From positions 1-64,000 of the forward strand of contig NZ_BDAX01000019.1 of NCBI RefSeq assembly GCF_001612665.1: a stretch of DNA of 64,000 nucleotides, given 5' to 3'. This document shows, in pieces, positions 8,528 through 15,914 of this stretch. Position numbers and translations under genes: made by a program. The DNA comes from Nocardia alba NBRC 108234. Its GTDB lineage: Bacteria > Actinomycetota > Actinomycetes > Mycobacteriales > Mycobacteriaceae. The notes below the pieces were generated by a model that saw only the letters and a list, made by a program, of their open reading frames with translations, made no database searches and had not been told where the DNA came from. Position 1 is the first letter of the stretch. Each line of letters starts with the position of its first letter.

Positions 8528-8866
8528 GTACGAATATCGCGCTGACGAAACTCGGGTAGCACGCGGGCGACAGTCGCGAAGTCGTCGTCAGTATGTAGGA
8601 CGGTCAGATCGTGGTGAACCGCAGTAGCGCACACAACCAGGTCGACCACGCCTGCCGAGCGATGCTGCCCCCGCTGAGTCAGCTTGTACTGAGCGGTCTC
8701 GACCTATCTCCACACATTCTTGGGGACGCCTGCGGGTTTGAAAACCGCCTCGATATCGGCGGCGAGATCATCGCGGTCAGCTGGACCCGTCGCCGAGAAC
8801 AAGAACTCGGCCCGTGTGACTTCACAGATCCAGAGCACTCCGCCGCCCGTGGAGACGCGGCGGCTT
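8528..8866 (-). pseudogene. VapC-type PIN-domain toxin remnant with an in-frame stop
   Basis: Reading the minus strand from just after the sigma-factor stop gives VLWICEVTRAEFLFSATGPA, then VFKPAGVPKNVWR, a TAG stop, then VETAQYKLTQRG and QHRSAGVVDLVVCATAVHHD, ending at a TGA near 8528. This is the middle and C-terminal part of an actinobacterial VapC PIN ribonuclease, including the conserved VVDLVV...ATA and TVLHTDDDF segments. The N-terminal VDTSA(L/V) part with the first catalytic Asp is missing. The TAG at about 8703 interrupts the rest. No start codon or antitoxin is present, so it is a dead gene. Confidence 0.8.
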
Positions 8867-10090
8867 CTACACCAGATGCTCTCGCCTCCTGGTGAGATAC
8901 GCGCGCTCGGCCGGGTTCTGCGTGGCGGCGATCGCGGCGTCGTAGGCGGACCTCGCCTCCGCGCCGCGTCCCAACCTTCGCAGCAGATCGGCGCGGGCGG
9001 CGTGCCAGGCGTGGTAGCCGTCGAGGGGCAGTGAATCTATCTGCGCCAGAGCGACATTGGGACCGTCGAGTTCGGCGATGGCGACAGCTCGGTTGAGGGT
9101 GACTATCGCGGTCGGGGTCACGGCGTAGAGCTGGTCGTAGAGGGCGACGATCTGGGTCCAGTCGGTGTCGCGAGCGTCGGTCGCGTCGGTGTGGACCGCG
9201 TTGATCGCCGCCATGAGCTGGTAGCGACCGGGCCGGGCCCCGCCTGCCGCGACCCGGCCCAGGCATTCGCGCACCAGCGCGTGTCCCTCGGCGATGAGGG
9301 CACGGTCCCAGCCGCCGCGATCCTGCTCGTCGAGGGTCACCAGTTCACCGCCCGCGAAACGCGCCGCACTGCGCGCGTCGATGAGCAACATCAACGCGAG
9401 CAACCCGGCAACTTCACCGTCATCGGGCAGCAGATCGCGCATGATGCGGCCGAGCCGAACAGCTTCGGCCATCAAGTCGGCCCGAATGGATTGCGCGCCT
9501 GCGAGATACCCCTCGTTGAAGATGAGGTAGATGACAGCCAGCACACCGCCGAGCCGATCGGTGACGTCATCGCGATCGGGCACGCGGAACGGGATACGCG
9601 CGGCTTTGATCTTGGCCTTGGCGCGGGTGATGCGTTGCGCCATGGTGGTTTCGGCGACCAGGAACGCACTGGCGATCTCGCCGACGGTGAGCCCGCCGAG
9701 CAGGCGAAGCGTCAGCGCGACTCGCGCCTCCGGCGCCAATGCCGGATGGCAACAGGTGAATACGAGCCGGAGCCGGTCATCGTTGATCGGTCCGGTCGGT
9801 TCGTGCGGTGTCTGATCGTCGATGATCATGGCTGCCTGGTGTTTCGCGTCGCGCAGTGATTCACGGCGGATCCGATCGATCGCGCGGTTGCCCGCGGTCT
9901 TGGTCAGCCAGCCGCCCGGGTTGGGCGGTATGCCGTCGACCGGCCACCGTTCGATGGCTGTGAGCAGCGCCTCGCCCGCGGCGTCCTCGGCGATGTCGAG
10001 ATCGCCGAAACGGCGCGCGAGCGAGGCGACCACCCGGCCGTACTCCTCGCGATAGATCCGGTCGATCCGTGCGCGAGTGTCGTCGCTCAT
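8867..10090 (-). CDS. ECF42-like RNA polymerase sigma factor with C-terminal TPR-like extension
   Basis: 407 aa from the ATG at MSDDTRARIDRIYREEYGRV; it overlaps the DGPF gene by four bases (ATGA). The sigma2 region (about 8-75) and sigma4 region (about 105-165, with LTVGEIASAFLVAETTMAQR) are followed by a 230-residue all-helical extension ending in TPR-like repeats. That architecture, joined to a DGPF-protein gene, is the ECF42 group. In that group the extension, not an anti-sigma factor, is thought to control activity. No anti-sigma gene is seen here. Confidence 0.88.
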   Translation of the reverse strand: MSDDTRARIDRIYREEYGRVVASLARRFGDLDIAEDAAGEALLTAIERWPVDGIPPNPGGWLTKTAGNRAIDRIRRESLRDAKHQAAMIIDDQTPHEPTGPINDDRLRLVFTCCHPALAPEARVALTLRLLGGLTVGEIASAFLVAETTMAQRITRAKAKIKAARIPFRVPDRDDVTDRLGGVLAVIYLIFNEGYLAGAQSIRADLMAEAVRLGRIMRDLLPDDGEVAGLLALMLLIDARSAARFAGGELVTLDEQDRGGWDRALIAEGHALVRECLGRVAAGGARPGRYQLMAAINAVHTDATDARDTDWTQIVALYDQLYAVTPTAIVTLNRAVAIAELDGPNVALAQIDSLPLDGYHAWHAARADLLRRLGRGAEARSAYDAAIAATQNPAERAYLTRRREHLV

Positions 10091-10434
10091 GCGCCGTCGA
10101 ACGTCCTGATCTCGATCTTCTGCTCGCAGACCGCCGACGCCCTCGCGGCGATCTTCAGCGCGGCGTCGAGGTCGGGCGCCTCCACGATCCAGAACCCGCC
10201 GAGGCATTCCTTGGTCTCGACATACGGACCGTCGGTGACCACCACGTCGGCGCCGGTGTTGTCGACCGTGGTCGCCTCATCGACCCGCCCGAGCCCACCC
10301 GCGAAAACCCACGCCCCCTCGGCCCTGAGCTCATCATTGAACCTCCCCGTCGCCTCGTACGACGGCTGCGCCTCCTCCTGCGGAATGTCATAAACACTCG
10401 GGTCGACAACAACGGAGAGCAGGTACTGAGTCAT
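10087..10434 (-). CDS. YCII/DGPF-domain protein
   Basis: 115 aa, from MTQYLLSVVVDPSVYDIPQE to EQKIEIRTFDGA. The DGPF-type motif appears as TDGPYVETKE, followed by GGFWIVEAPDLDAALKIA, as in YCII-related proteins. A GGAAGGGA site precedes the ATG. It is the first gene of a two-gene unit with the ECF sigma factor, the fixed arrangement of ECF42 loci. Its biochemical role is unknown; DGPF genes are usual targets of their own sigma factor. Confidence 0.88.
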   Translation of the reverse strand: MTQYLLSVVVDPSVYDIPQEEAQPSYEATGRFNDELRAEGAWVFAGGLGRVDEATTVDNTGADVVVTDGPYVETKECLGGFWIVEAPDLDAALKIAARASAVCEQKIEIRTFDGA

Positions 10435-10605
10435 GGTGAATCCCTTCCTCGGTGGCTGCCGGTCGGCCGCCTCTACCCACACCACGAACGGGCCGACCCG
10501 GATACGACAACTCTCGACGAGATTCCTCGATCTTCTCCGAAATAGCCGCGTCGTTCCAACGAGACTCACGTCTTCGTTGCTGCTCGACGGCTCTTGATGG
10601 GATAG

Positions 10606-10791
10606 TCGGCCGATGGACTCCAGCCCCCATCGCTGGTTCCCGTTAATGAGATCTGGTTCTGGAGCGAAGGCCACCAGGCAGCTGAACGAGAGGCCGGAGC
10701 CGATGTCGAGGCCGGACGTCACCACACCTTCGACGACGCCGAATCGTTCACGGCGCACCTCGACAACCTGATGTCGGGTCCAGTGGGGTAG
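10606..10791 (+). pseudogene. Possible AbrB-type antitoxin C-terminal remnant
   Basis: After a TAG at 10603, this frame reads LVPVNEIWFWSEGHQAAERE, then a GADVEAGRHHTFDD segment and FTAHLDNL before a TAG. It resembles the tail of AbrB/SpoVT-type antitoxins (a WFW...EW/HQ..ERE helix then a FD.....LD end). The DNA-binding N-terminal half is absent and there is no plausible start. The match is from memory and moderate. The rest of 10435-10961 shows no gene. Confidence 0.4.
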
Positions 10792-10818
10792 TGGAGTGGG
10801 ATGCCGGGTGCTGGATAC

Positions 10819-10853
10819 GGAAAACCCCCCGCTCTGGTGGGCGGGGGGTTTCC
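10819..10853. terminator. C/G-rich hairpin in the 10.4-11.0 kb gap
   Basis: An AAAACCCCCCGC arm pairs with GCGGGGGGTTT around an 8-base loop. It follows the AbrB-like remnant on the plus strand and resembles an intrinsic terminator, perhaps inherited from the lost gene. Confidence 0.5.
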
Positions 10854-10961
10854 GGGGTCTATTAGCGACAGATCCTGTCTGACGCTGTACGTCGTTCACG
10901 ATACCTTACTCGACCCGCATCGGGCCAGATGCGAGGCCGATGATGCTTGTAAGTTCAACCT

Positions 10962-11738
10962 ATGCCCCACCGGATCGTGCCCCACTTGAGCCCCGCTCGA
11001 CTGGCTCTGTACCGGGCAGAGTGCAAAGACCCGAGTGACTACCGCGCCGGAGCGCTCTACACATGGCAACTGGAACTACACGCGGCCTGGTACGAGGTTC
11101 TCGGCTTGGTCGAGATGCTGCTCCGCCACTCCCTGGACAACGCCCTGGCCGGCTGGAACACCTCGAGCTCCCTGCCGGGAGGAGGCACACCGGACTGGTT
11201 GCTCTCCTCGGCCAGACCCCTGAATTCCCTGAGCCGGAGTATGTCGTCGGACGTGCGAACCGCGGCAAAGAAGGCTGCCGCCCGTCGAGCACCCACTCAC
11301 CCCCGGTTCGGTGCCGCACCCACCCATGACGACTTCGTCGCACAGCTGACGTTCGGCAACCTCACCCATCTGCTCCTGACGAAAACAGCGCCGACGAACC
11401 GATCAGCACGTGCCACGGGGTTCTCCGGCCGCGAAAACCTCTGGTTGCATGCGGCGATCAATGCCTTCCCGAACCGCCATGACGTGTGGCCTGCCGGGGC
11501 CAGGAAGGACACCCCGGGACGCCAGGTCTGCCTCGGATACCACATCGGCAACACCGTGGAGCGACTGCGAGTTCTCCGTAACCGCGTCGGACACCACGAG
11601 CAGACCCTCGCCGCCAACCACGCGGCACGCCATGAAGACGCCATCCTGCTGGCCCGAGCGATCGACCCTTACGCAGCCGCAGCGATCACACAGCTCAGTT
11701 CGGTACCTCGGGTACTGGCACGCCGACCCCGATTTTGA
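10962..11738 (+). CDS. Abi-like (HEPN-type) protein
   Basis: 258 aa, helical. It has an N-terminal HLSPARLALYR...Y segment, a long helix LHAAWYEVLGLVEMLLRHSL, FVAQLTFGNLTHLL, and near the C-terminus LRVLRNRVGHHE. This fits the Abi_2/Abi-like family. R206-x4-H211 matches the HEPN ribonuclease motif. Family members are linked to abortive phage infection. Here the gene is solitary, without an obvious partner and beside antitoxin- and toxin-like debris. No ribosome-binding site precedes the ATG, so the message may be leaderless. The defence role is inferred. Confidence 0.7.
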   Translation: MPHRIVPHLSPARLALYRAECKDPSDYRAGALYTWQLELHAAWYEVLGLVEMLLRHSLDNALAGWNTSSSLPGGGTPDWLLSSARPLNSLSRSMSSDVRTAAKKAAARRAPTHPRFGAAPTHDDFVAQLTFGNLTHLLLTKTAPTNRSARATGFSGRENLWLHAAINAFPNRHDVWPAGARKDTPGRQVCLGYHIGNTVERLRVLRNRVGHHEQTLAANHAARHEDAILLARAIDPYAAAAITQLSSVPRVLARRPRF

Positions 11739-11825
11739 TCTGATATCAGGCCTCACGGTGAGCGTCGGTGGGTGGAACACCCCAGCGGCGTGAAGGTGCG
11801 TCCACAGTGAGGCCACAACTGACAC

Positions 11826-11857
11826 GCAAAAGGCCCTGACCTCGGTCAGAGCCTTTG
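11826..11857 (-). terminator. Terminator of the tRNA-Thr gene
   Basis: A hairpin with arms reading about AAAGGC..CTGACC / GGTCAG.GCCTTT lies 8 bases beyond the tRNA 3' end in its direction of transcription. It has one mismatch and one bulged A. Confidence 0.6.
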
Positions 11858-11864
11858 CTGGATG

Positions 11865-11936
11865 AGCCCCCTGTCAGGATTGAACTGACGACCTTCGCTT
11901 TACAAGAGCGGTGCTCTACCACTGAGCTAAGGAGGC
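11865..11936 (-). tRNA. tRNA-Thr (anticodon UGU)
   Basis: 72 nt on the minus strand. The 7-bp acceptor stem pairs GCCTCCT with AGGGGGC (one G-U). The D arm contains AGCTCAGTGGTAGAGC. The anticodon loop CTTGTAA gives UGU. The T arm GTCAGTTCAATCCTGAC is perfect. The first anticodon-stem pair is a C-A mismatch. CCA is not encoded. Discriminator base U. Confidence 0.95.
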
Positions 11937-12013
11937 GGGTACTGCGGCGATCATCATAGCCGCACAGTCCACCGCGCGACACCGGATAGATGTCACGCGG
12001 TGGACTGAGGGGA

Positions 12014-12250
12014 TCAGGACTGGGCGCGAGCTGCGTCGTCGGCGGCCATCGCATCGCGAAGGCTCTTGGGCCGCATGTCGGTCCAGTTCTTCTCGACGTA
12101 CTCGACGCACGCTGCCCGGCTTTCCTCGCCGAACACGACGCGCCAGCCCGCCGGGACCTCCGCGAACGCAGGCCACAAGGAGTGCTGCTCTTCGTCGTTG
12201 ACCAGAACGAAGAAGCGGCCGTCCTCGTCGTCGAAGGGGTTGGTGCTCAT
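12014..12250 (-). CDS. MbtH-like NRPS accessory protein (orphan)
   Basis: 78 aa. All family landmarks are present: NPFDDEDGRFFVLVNDEEQH, SLWP, a GW pair, then NWTDMRPKSLRDAM. MbtH proteins bind and activate the adenylation domains of non-ribosomal peptide synthetases. No synthetase is in the window, so this copy either serves one elsewhere or is a remnant of a cluster. It is about 130 bases downstream of the alpha/beta hydrolase gene on the same strand and may share its transcript. Confidence 0.93.
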   Translation of the reverse strand: MSTNPFDDEDGRFFVLVNDEEQHSLWPAFAEVPAGWRVVFGEESRAACVEYVEKNWTDMRPKSLRDAMAADDAARAQS

Positions 12251-12381
12251 TTCACCTCACTGGATACTGGCGCTGTGTACAGGATCACTGCGCGGCCGCG
12301 AAGCCACGAGCGTTGGGGTCGACCCTAGCAAGGCATACGTTACTGGTTGGGAGTTACCCGATGCTGCGCCGGTCGGGGTCC

Positions 12382-13215
12382 TCAGGCGGCGAAGAAATCG
12401 AGCAGGATCTTGTTGATCGCCTCGGGACGTTCCAGGTAGCCGTAATGTCCGGTATCCGGGACCTCCTGGTAGCGGGCGCCGGGAATGGCCTCGGCGACCT
12501 CCCGCGACAGGTAGGGCGGAATCATCCGATCATCGGCGAACCCAATTGCCAAGCAGGGCACGGTAATCGAACGATACGCGGCGACCCGATCGAAATCGTG
12601 GTCCATCGCCCGCTGGGCACGGACGCCGGGTGACGGCGTTCCCACCGAGAACTCGAACAGGTCGAGCCAGTCGCGCGCCGCGTGCGTGTCGGCCATCGTC
12701 GCGGGCGACAGATTCATCACCGCGCTCAACGCCGCCTCGAATTTCGCGGGCAGCTTCACGCCCGTGGCATCGAGGTCCTGCTCACCGGCCGACAGCGTCT
12801 TCTGGAACTGATCGAGCCTGCCGTGCCCGGCCATGAACACGGCCTTGCGCACCAGATCGGGGCGGGCCAGCGCCAACTCCTGCGCCACCCGCGCACCCAT
12901 CGAGGTACCCGCGATCAGCGCGGGACCTTCGTCGAGGAACTCGATCAGCGCGGCGGTGTCGGCGACCAGTTCCTCGATCCGCATTCCGCCCGGGGCCTCG
13001 AAGGACGGCGCGATCCCGCGATTGTCGAACACACAGACGCGATAACCGGCCGCGACCAGCGCCGGAACCTGGTGCAGTTCCCAGACGCGGCCGGGCGAGC
13101 CCGTCCCCATGATCAACACCACCAGCGGACCACCGCCCTTGACGTCGGTGCCCTTGGTACGGTCGCCCTTGACCTGATAGTTCAGTGCGATGCCGTTCAC
13201 CGTGGCCAGTGGCAT
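12382..13215 (-). CDS. Alpha/beta hydrolase
   Basis: 277 aa from the ATG at MPLATVNGIALNYQVKG, preceded by GAGAGG. The nucleophile elbow is GTSMGA. A later Asp in FADDRMIPP and the His in DTGHYGYLERP complete the triad. The oxyanion stretch is LIMGTGSPG. Substrate unknown. Its neighbour is an MbtH gene, so a role in natural-product chemistry (thioesterase-like) is possible but unproven. Confidence 0.88.
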   Translation of the reverse strand: MPLATVNGIALNYQVKGDRTKGTDVKGGGPLVVLIMGTGSPGRVWELHQVPALVAAGYRVCVFDNRGIAPSFEAPGGMRIEELVADTAALIEFLDEGPALIAGTSMGARVAQELALARPDLVRKAVFMAGHGRLDQFQKTLSAGEQDLDATGVKLPAKFEAALSAVMNLSPATMADTHAARDWLDLFEFSVGTPSPGVRAQRAMDHDFDRVAAYRSITVPCLAIGFADDRMIPPYLSREVAEAIPGARYQEVPDTGHYGYLERPEAINKILLDFFAA

Positions 13216-13389
13216 GAAATAAACCTCTCTGCGGGGTCGATCGGGTACCACCCCACGGTAACGGGACCGCCACGACACGACACCGGGGCGGGGTGTTACG
13301 CGTCGCTACTTCATCGGCCGTGCGCCGGCGCCCGATAGTATTGATCACTCGCAGGTAGAGCGCAGGGAAACCGGGAGGACGAACCCATT

Positions 13390-13548
13390 ATGGCCGCGAA
13401 GAGCACTGCCAACGACATCGCCGACGACGAACTAGAGCCGCTTGCCGACGAGACCGCCCGCCAGGCACAGAAGGTCGTCGCGGCGCACGCCGAAGACGCC
13501 GACGAATGCCGCATGCTGCTGTCGATGCTCGGCATCGCCCCCGCCTGA
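13390..13548 (+). CDS. Small acidic protein upstream of otsA
   Basis: 52 aa, ATG preceded by GGGAGG. It is acidic and helical (DDELEPLADETARQAQKVVA, then AHAEDADECRMLLSMLGI). It is 35 bases before otsA on the same strand. From memory, M. tuberculosis also has a roughly 50-residue protein (Rv3489) directly before otsA, so this is probably its counterpart. The sequence shows no domain. A coiled helix pair is likely. Function unknown. Confidence 0.7.
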   Translation: MAAKSTANDIADDELEPLADETARQAQKVVAAHAEDADECRMLLSMLGIAPA

Positions 13549-13583
13549 CACAGCGCACCCCTGCGACGCATAAGGATGCGTGA

Positions 13584-15122
13584 GTGGACCACATGATCGA
13601 CCAACCGTCCAACGACCGTCCGTCCGAGAACAACGAATCCGTCGCGCCGAACGGAGCCGGTTCGGGATTCGTCGTCGTCGCCAACCGGCTGCCCGTCGAC
13701 CTCGAGCGCCTGCCCGACGGCACCACCAGGTGGAAGCGCAGCCCCGGCGGCCTGGTGACCGCGCTGGAACCGGTGCTGCGCAGCAACAAGGGCGCCTGGG
13801 TCGGCTGGGCGGGCGTGCCCGATGTCGAAGTCGAACCGATCATCGAGGACGGGCTCGAGCTGTATCCGGTGCCGCTGACGGCGCAGGAGGTGGAGGACTA
13901 CTATGAAGGGTTCTCCAACGGCACGCTGTGGCCGCTCTACCACGATGTGATCGTGCGCCCGGTCTACGACAGGGCGTGGTGGGCGGCCTACGTCGAGGTC
14001 AACCGGCGCTTCGCCGAGGAGACCGCGAAGGTGGCCGCCGAGGGCGCCACCGTGTGGGTGCAGGACTACCAGCTGCAGCTGGTGCCCAAGATGCTGCGCA
14101 TGCTCCGCCCCGATCTGACCATCGGCTTCTTCCTGCACATCCCGTTCCCGCCGGTCGAACTGTTCATGCAGATGCCGTGGCGCACCGAGATCGTCGAGGG
14201 CCTGCTCGGCGCCGACCTGATCGGCTTCCATCTACCCGGCGGCGCGCAGAACTTCCTCTATCTGGCCCGCAGACTGGCCGGTCAGCCCACCTCGCGCGGC
14301 ACGATCGGGGTTCGCTCGAAACTGGGCGTGGTGCAGGTCGGTTTCCGCACGGTGCGCGTGGGCGCGTTCCCGATCTCGATCGATTCGGCCGAACTCGACG
14401 AGTCGTCGCGGCGACGTTCGGTGCGCGAACGAGCGGCGAAGATCCGCGCCGAGCTGGGCAATCCCAAGAACATCATGCTCGGCGTCGACCGCCTCGACTA
14501 CACCAAGGGCATCGACATCCGGCTCAACGCGCTGCAGGAACTGCTCGAGGAGGGCCGCGTCGACCCGACCGAGACGGTGATGGTGCAGCTGGCCACCCCC
14601 AGCCGTGAACGCGTGCAGAGCTACATCAAGATGCGTGGCGACATCGAACGTCAGGTGGGCCGGATCAACGGTGAATTCGCCCGCGTCGGTTACCCGGTCG
14701 TGCACTACCTGCACCGCCCGATCCCCCGCGACGAGTTGATCGCCTTCTTCCTCGCCGCCGACGCCATGCTGGTAACGCCCCTGCGCGACGGCATGAACCT
14801 GGTCGCGAAGGAGTACGTGGCCTGCCACAGCGACCTCAACGGCGCCCTGGTGCTGAGTGAGTTCACCGGCGCGGCGGCCGAGCTGCGCCAGTCCTACCTG
14901 TGCAACCCGCACGACCTGGACAGCGTGAAGGACGCGATCATCGGCGCACTCGACGACGAGCGCGACACCAAACGTCGCCGGATGCGGTCGTTGCGTCGTC
15001 AGGTGCTCACCCACGATGTCGAACGCTGGGCGCGCGCGTTCCTCGATGCCCTGTCGCAGGGCAATGTGGCGGGTTCGGCGTTGATGAGCGAGGAGCAGAC
15101 CTACCCGGCCGACACCCACTGA
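13584..15122 (+). CDS. otsA: Trehalose-6-phosphate synthase
   Basis: 512 aa with a GTG start. A GT20 glycosyltransferase that makes trehalose 6-phosphate from a nucleotide-glucose and glucose 6-phosphate. Visible landmarks are the N-terminal ANRLPVDLERLPDG loop, HIPFPPVELF, the donor-site GVDRLDYTKGID and RDGMNLVAKEYVA. Length is normal. Trehalose feeds stress protection and mycolyl-lipid synthesis in this group. otsB is not adjacent. Confidence 0.96.
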   Translation: MDHMIDQPSNDRPSENNESVAPNGAGSGFVVVANRLPVDLERLPDGTTRWKRSPGGLVTALEPVLRSNKGAWVGWAGVPDVEVEPIIEDGLELYPVPLTAQEVEDYYEGFSNGTLWPLYHDVIVRPVYDRAWWAAYVEVNRRFAEETAKVAAEGATVWVQDYQLQLVPKMLRMLRPDLTIGFFLHIPFPPVELFMQMPWRTEIVEGLLGADLIGFHLPGGAQNFLYLARRLAGQPTSRGTIGVRSKLGVVQVGFRTVRVGAFPISIDSAELDESSRRRSVRERAAKIRAELGNPKNIMLGVDRLDYTKGIDIRLNALQELLEEGRVDPTETVMVQLATPSRERVQSYIKMRGDIERQVGRINGEFARVGYPVVHYLHRPIPRDELIAFFLAADAMLVTPLRDGMNLVAKEYVACHSDLNGALVLSEFTGAAAELRQSYLCNPHDLDSVKDAIIGALDDERDTKRRRMRSLRRQVLTHDVERWARAFLDALSQGNVAGSALMSEEQTYPADTH

Positions 15123-15200
15123 GAGCACCCCCGGACGCACACAGCGACCTCACAGCGTCGGTCCAGCCACTTCCCAGCGGGGTGGTGGAGCATAGAGGGT

Positions 15201-15914
15201 ATGAGCGGTGTGCCTGATGTGCCCGAGGCGCGGGTCCTCGTCGTCGACGACGAACCGATGATCGTCGAACTGCTGACGGTGAGCCTGCGCTACCAGGGGT
15301 TCGAGGTGGCGTCGGCGGCCGACGGCGCCGAGGCGCTGGATCGGGCGCGCACGTTCCGCCCGCAGGCGCTGATCGTGGACGTGATGATGCCCGGCATGGA
15401 CGGCTTCGGCCTGCTGCGCCGGTTGCGCGCCGACGGGATCGACGCGCCGGTGCTGTTCCTGACCGCGCGCGACGAGGTGGAGGACAAGATCACCGGGCTC
15501 ACTCTCGGCGCCGACGACTACGTCACCAAGCCGTTCAGCCTGGAGGAGGTGGTGGCACGGCTGCGGGTGATCCTGCGTCGCGCGGGCCACGCCGAACCCG
15601 AGAAGGCAGGCACTCGGTTGCGCTTCGCCGATATCGAGCTCGACGACGACACGCACGAGGTGTGGAAAGCGGGCGAACCGGTGCCGTTGTCCCCCACCGA
15701 GTTCACGCTGTTGCGCTACTTCATGGTGAACGCGGGCAGCGTGCTGAGTAAGCCGCGCATCCTCGATCACGTGTGGCGCTACGACTTCGGCGGTGAGGTG
15801 GGCGTGGTGGAGACCTACGTGTCGTATCTGCGCAAGAAGGTCGACACCGGCGAGCAGCGGTTGATCCACACGCTGCGCGGGGTGGGCTATGTGATGCGCG
15901 AGCCCACGCGGTGA
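15201..15914 (+). CDS. OmpR-family response regulator
   Basis: 237 aa. The receiver domain (about 10-125) has the acidic pair in VVDDEP, the phosphorylation site D60 in LIVDVMMPG and the TKPF lysine. The C-terminal winged helix (about 145-233) contains LSPTEFTLLRYFMVNAG and VVETYVSYLRKKVD. It overlaps the histidine kinase gene by four bases (GTGA), so the two form one unit. It most resembles the TcrX/TrcR type of mycobacterial regulators, but I cannot choose between them. Confidence 0.93.
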   Translation: MSGVPDVPEARVLVVDDEPMIVELLTVSLRYQGFEVASAADGAEALDRARTFRPQALIVDVMMPGMDGFGLLRRLRADGIDAPVLFLTARDEVEDKITGLTLGADDYVTKPFSLEEVVARLRVILRRAGHAEPEKAGTRLRFADIELDDDTHEVWKAGEPVPLSPTEFTLLRYFMVNAGSVLSKPRILDHVWRYDFGGEVGVVETYVSYLRKKVDTGEQRLIHTLRGVGYVMREPTR

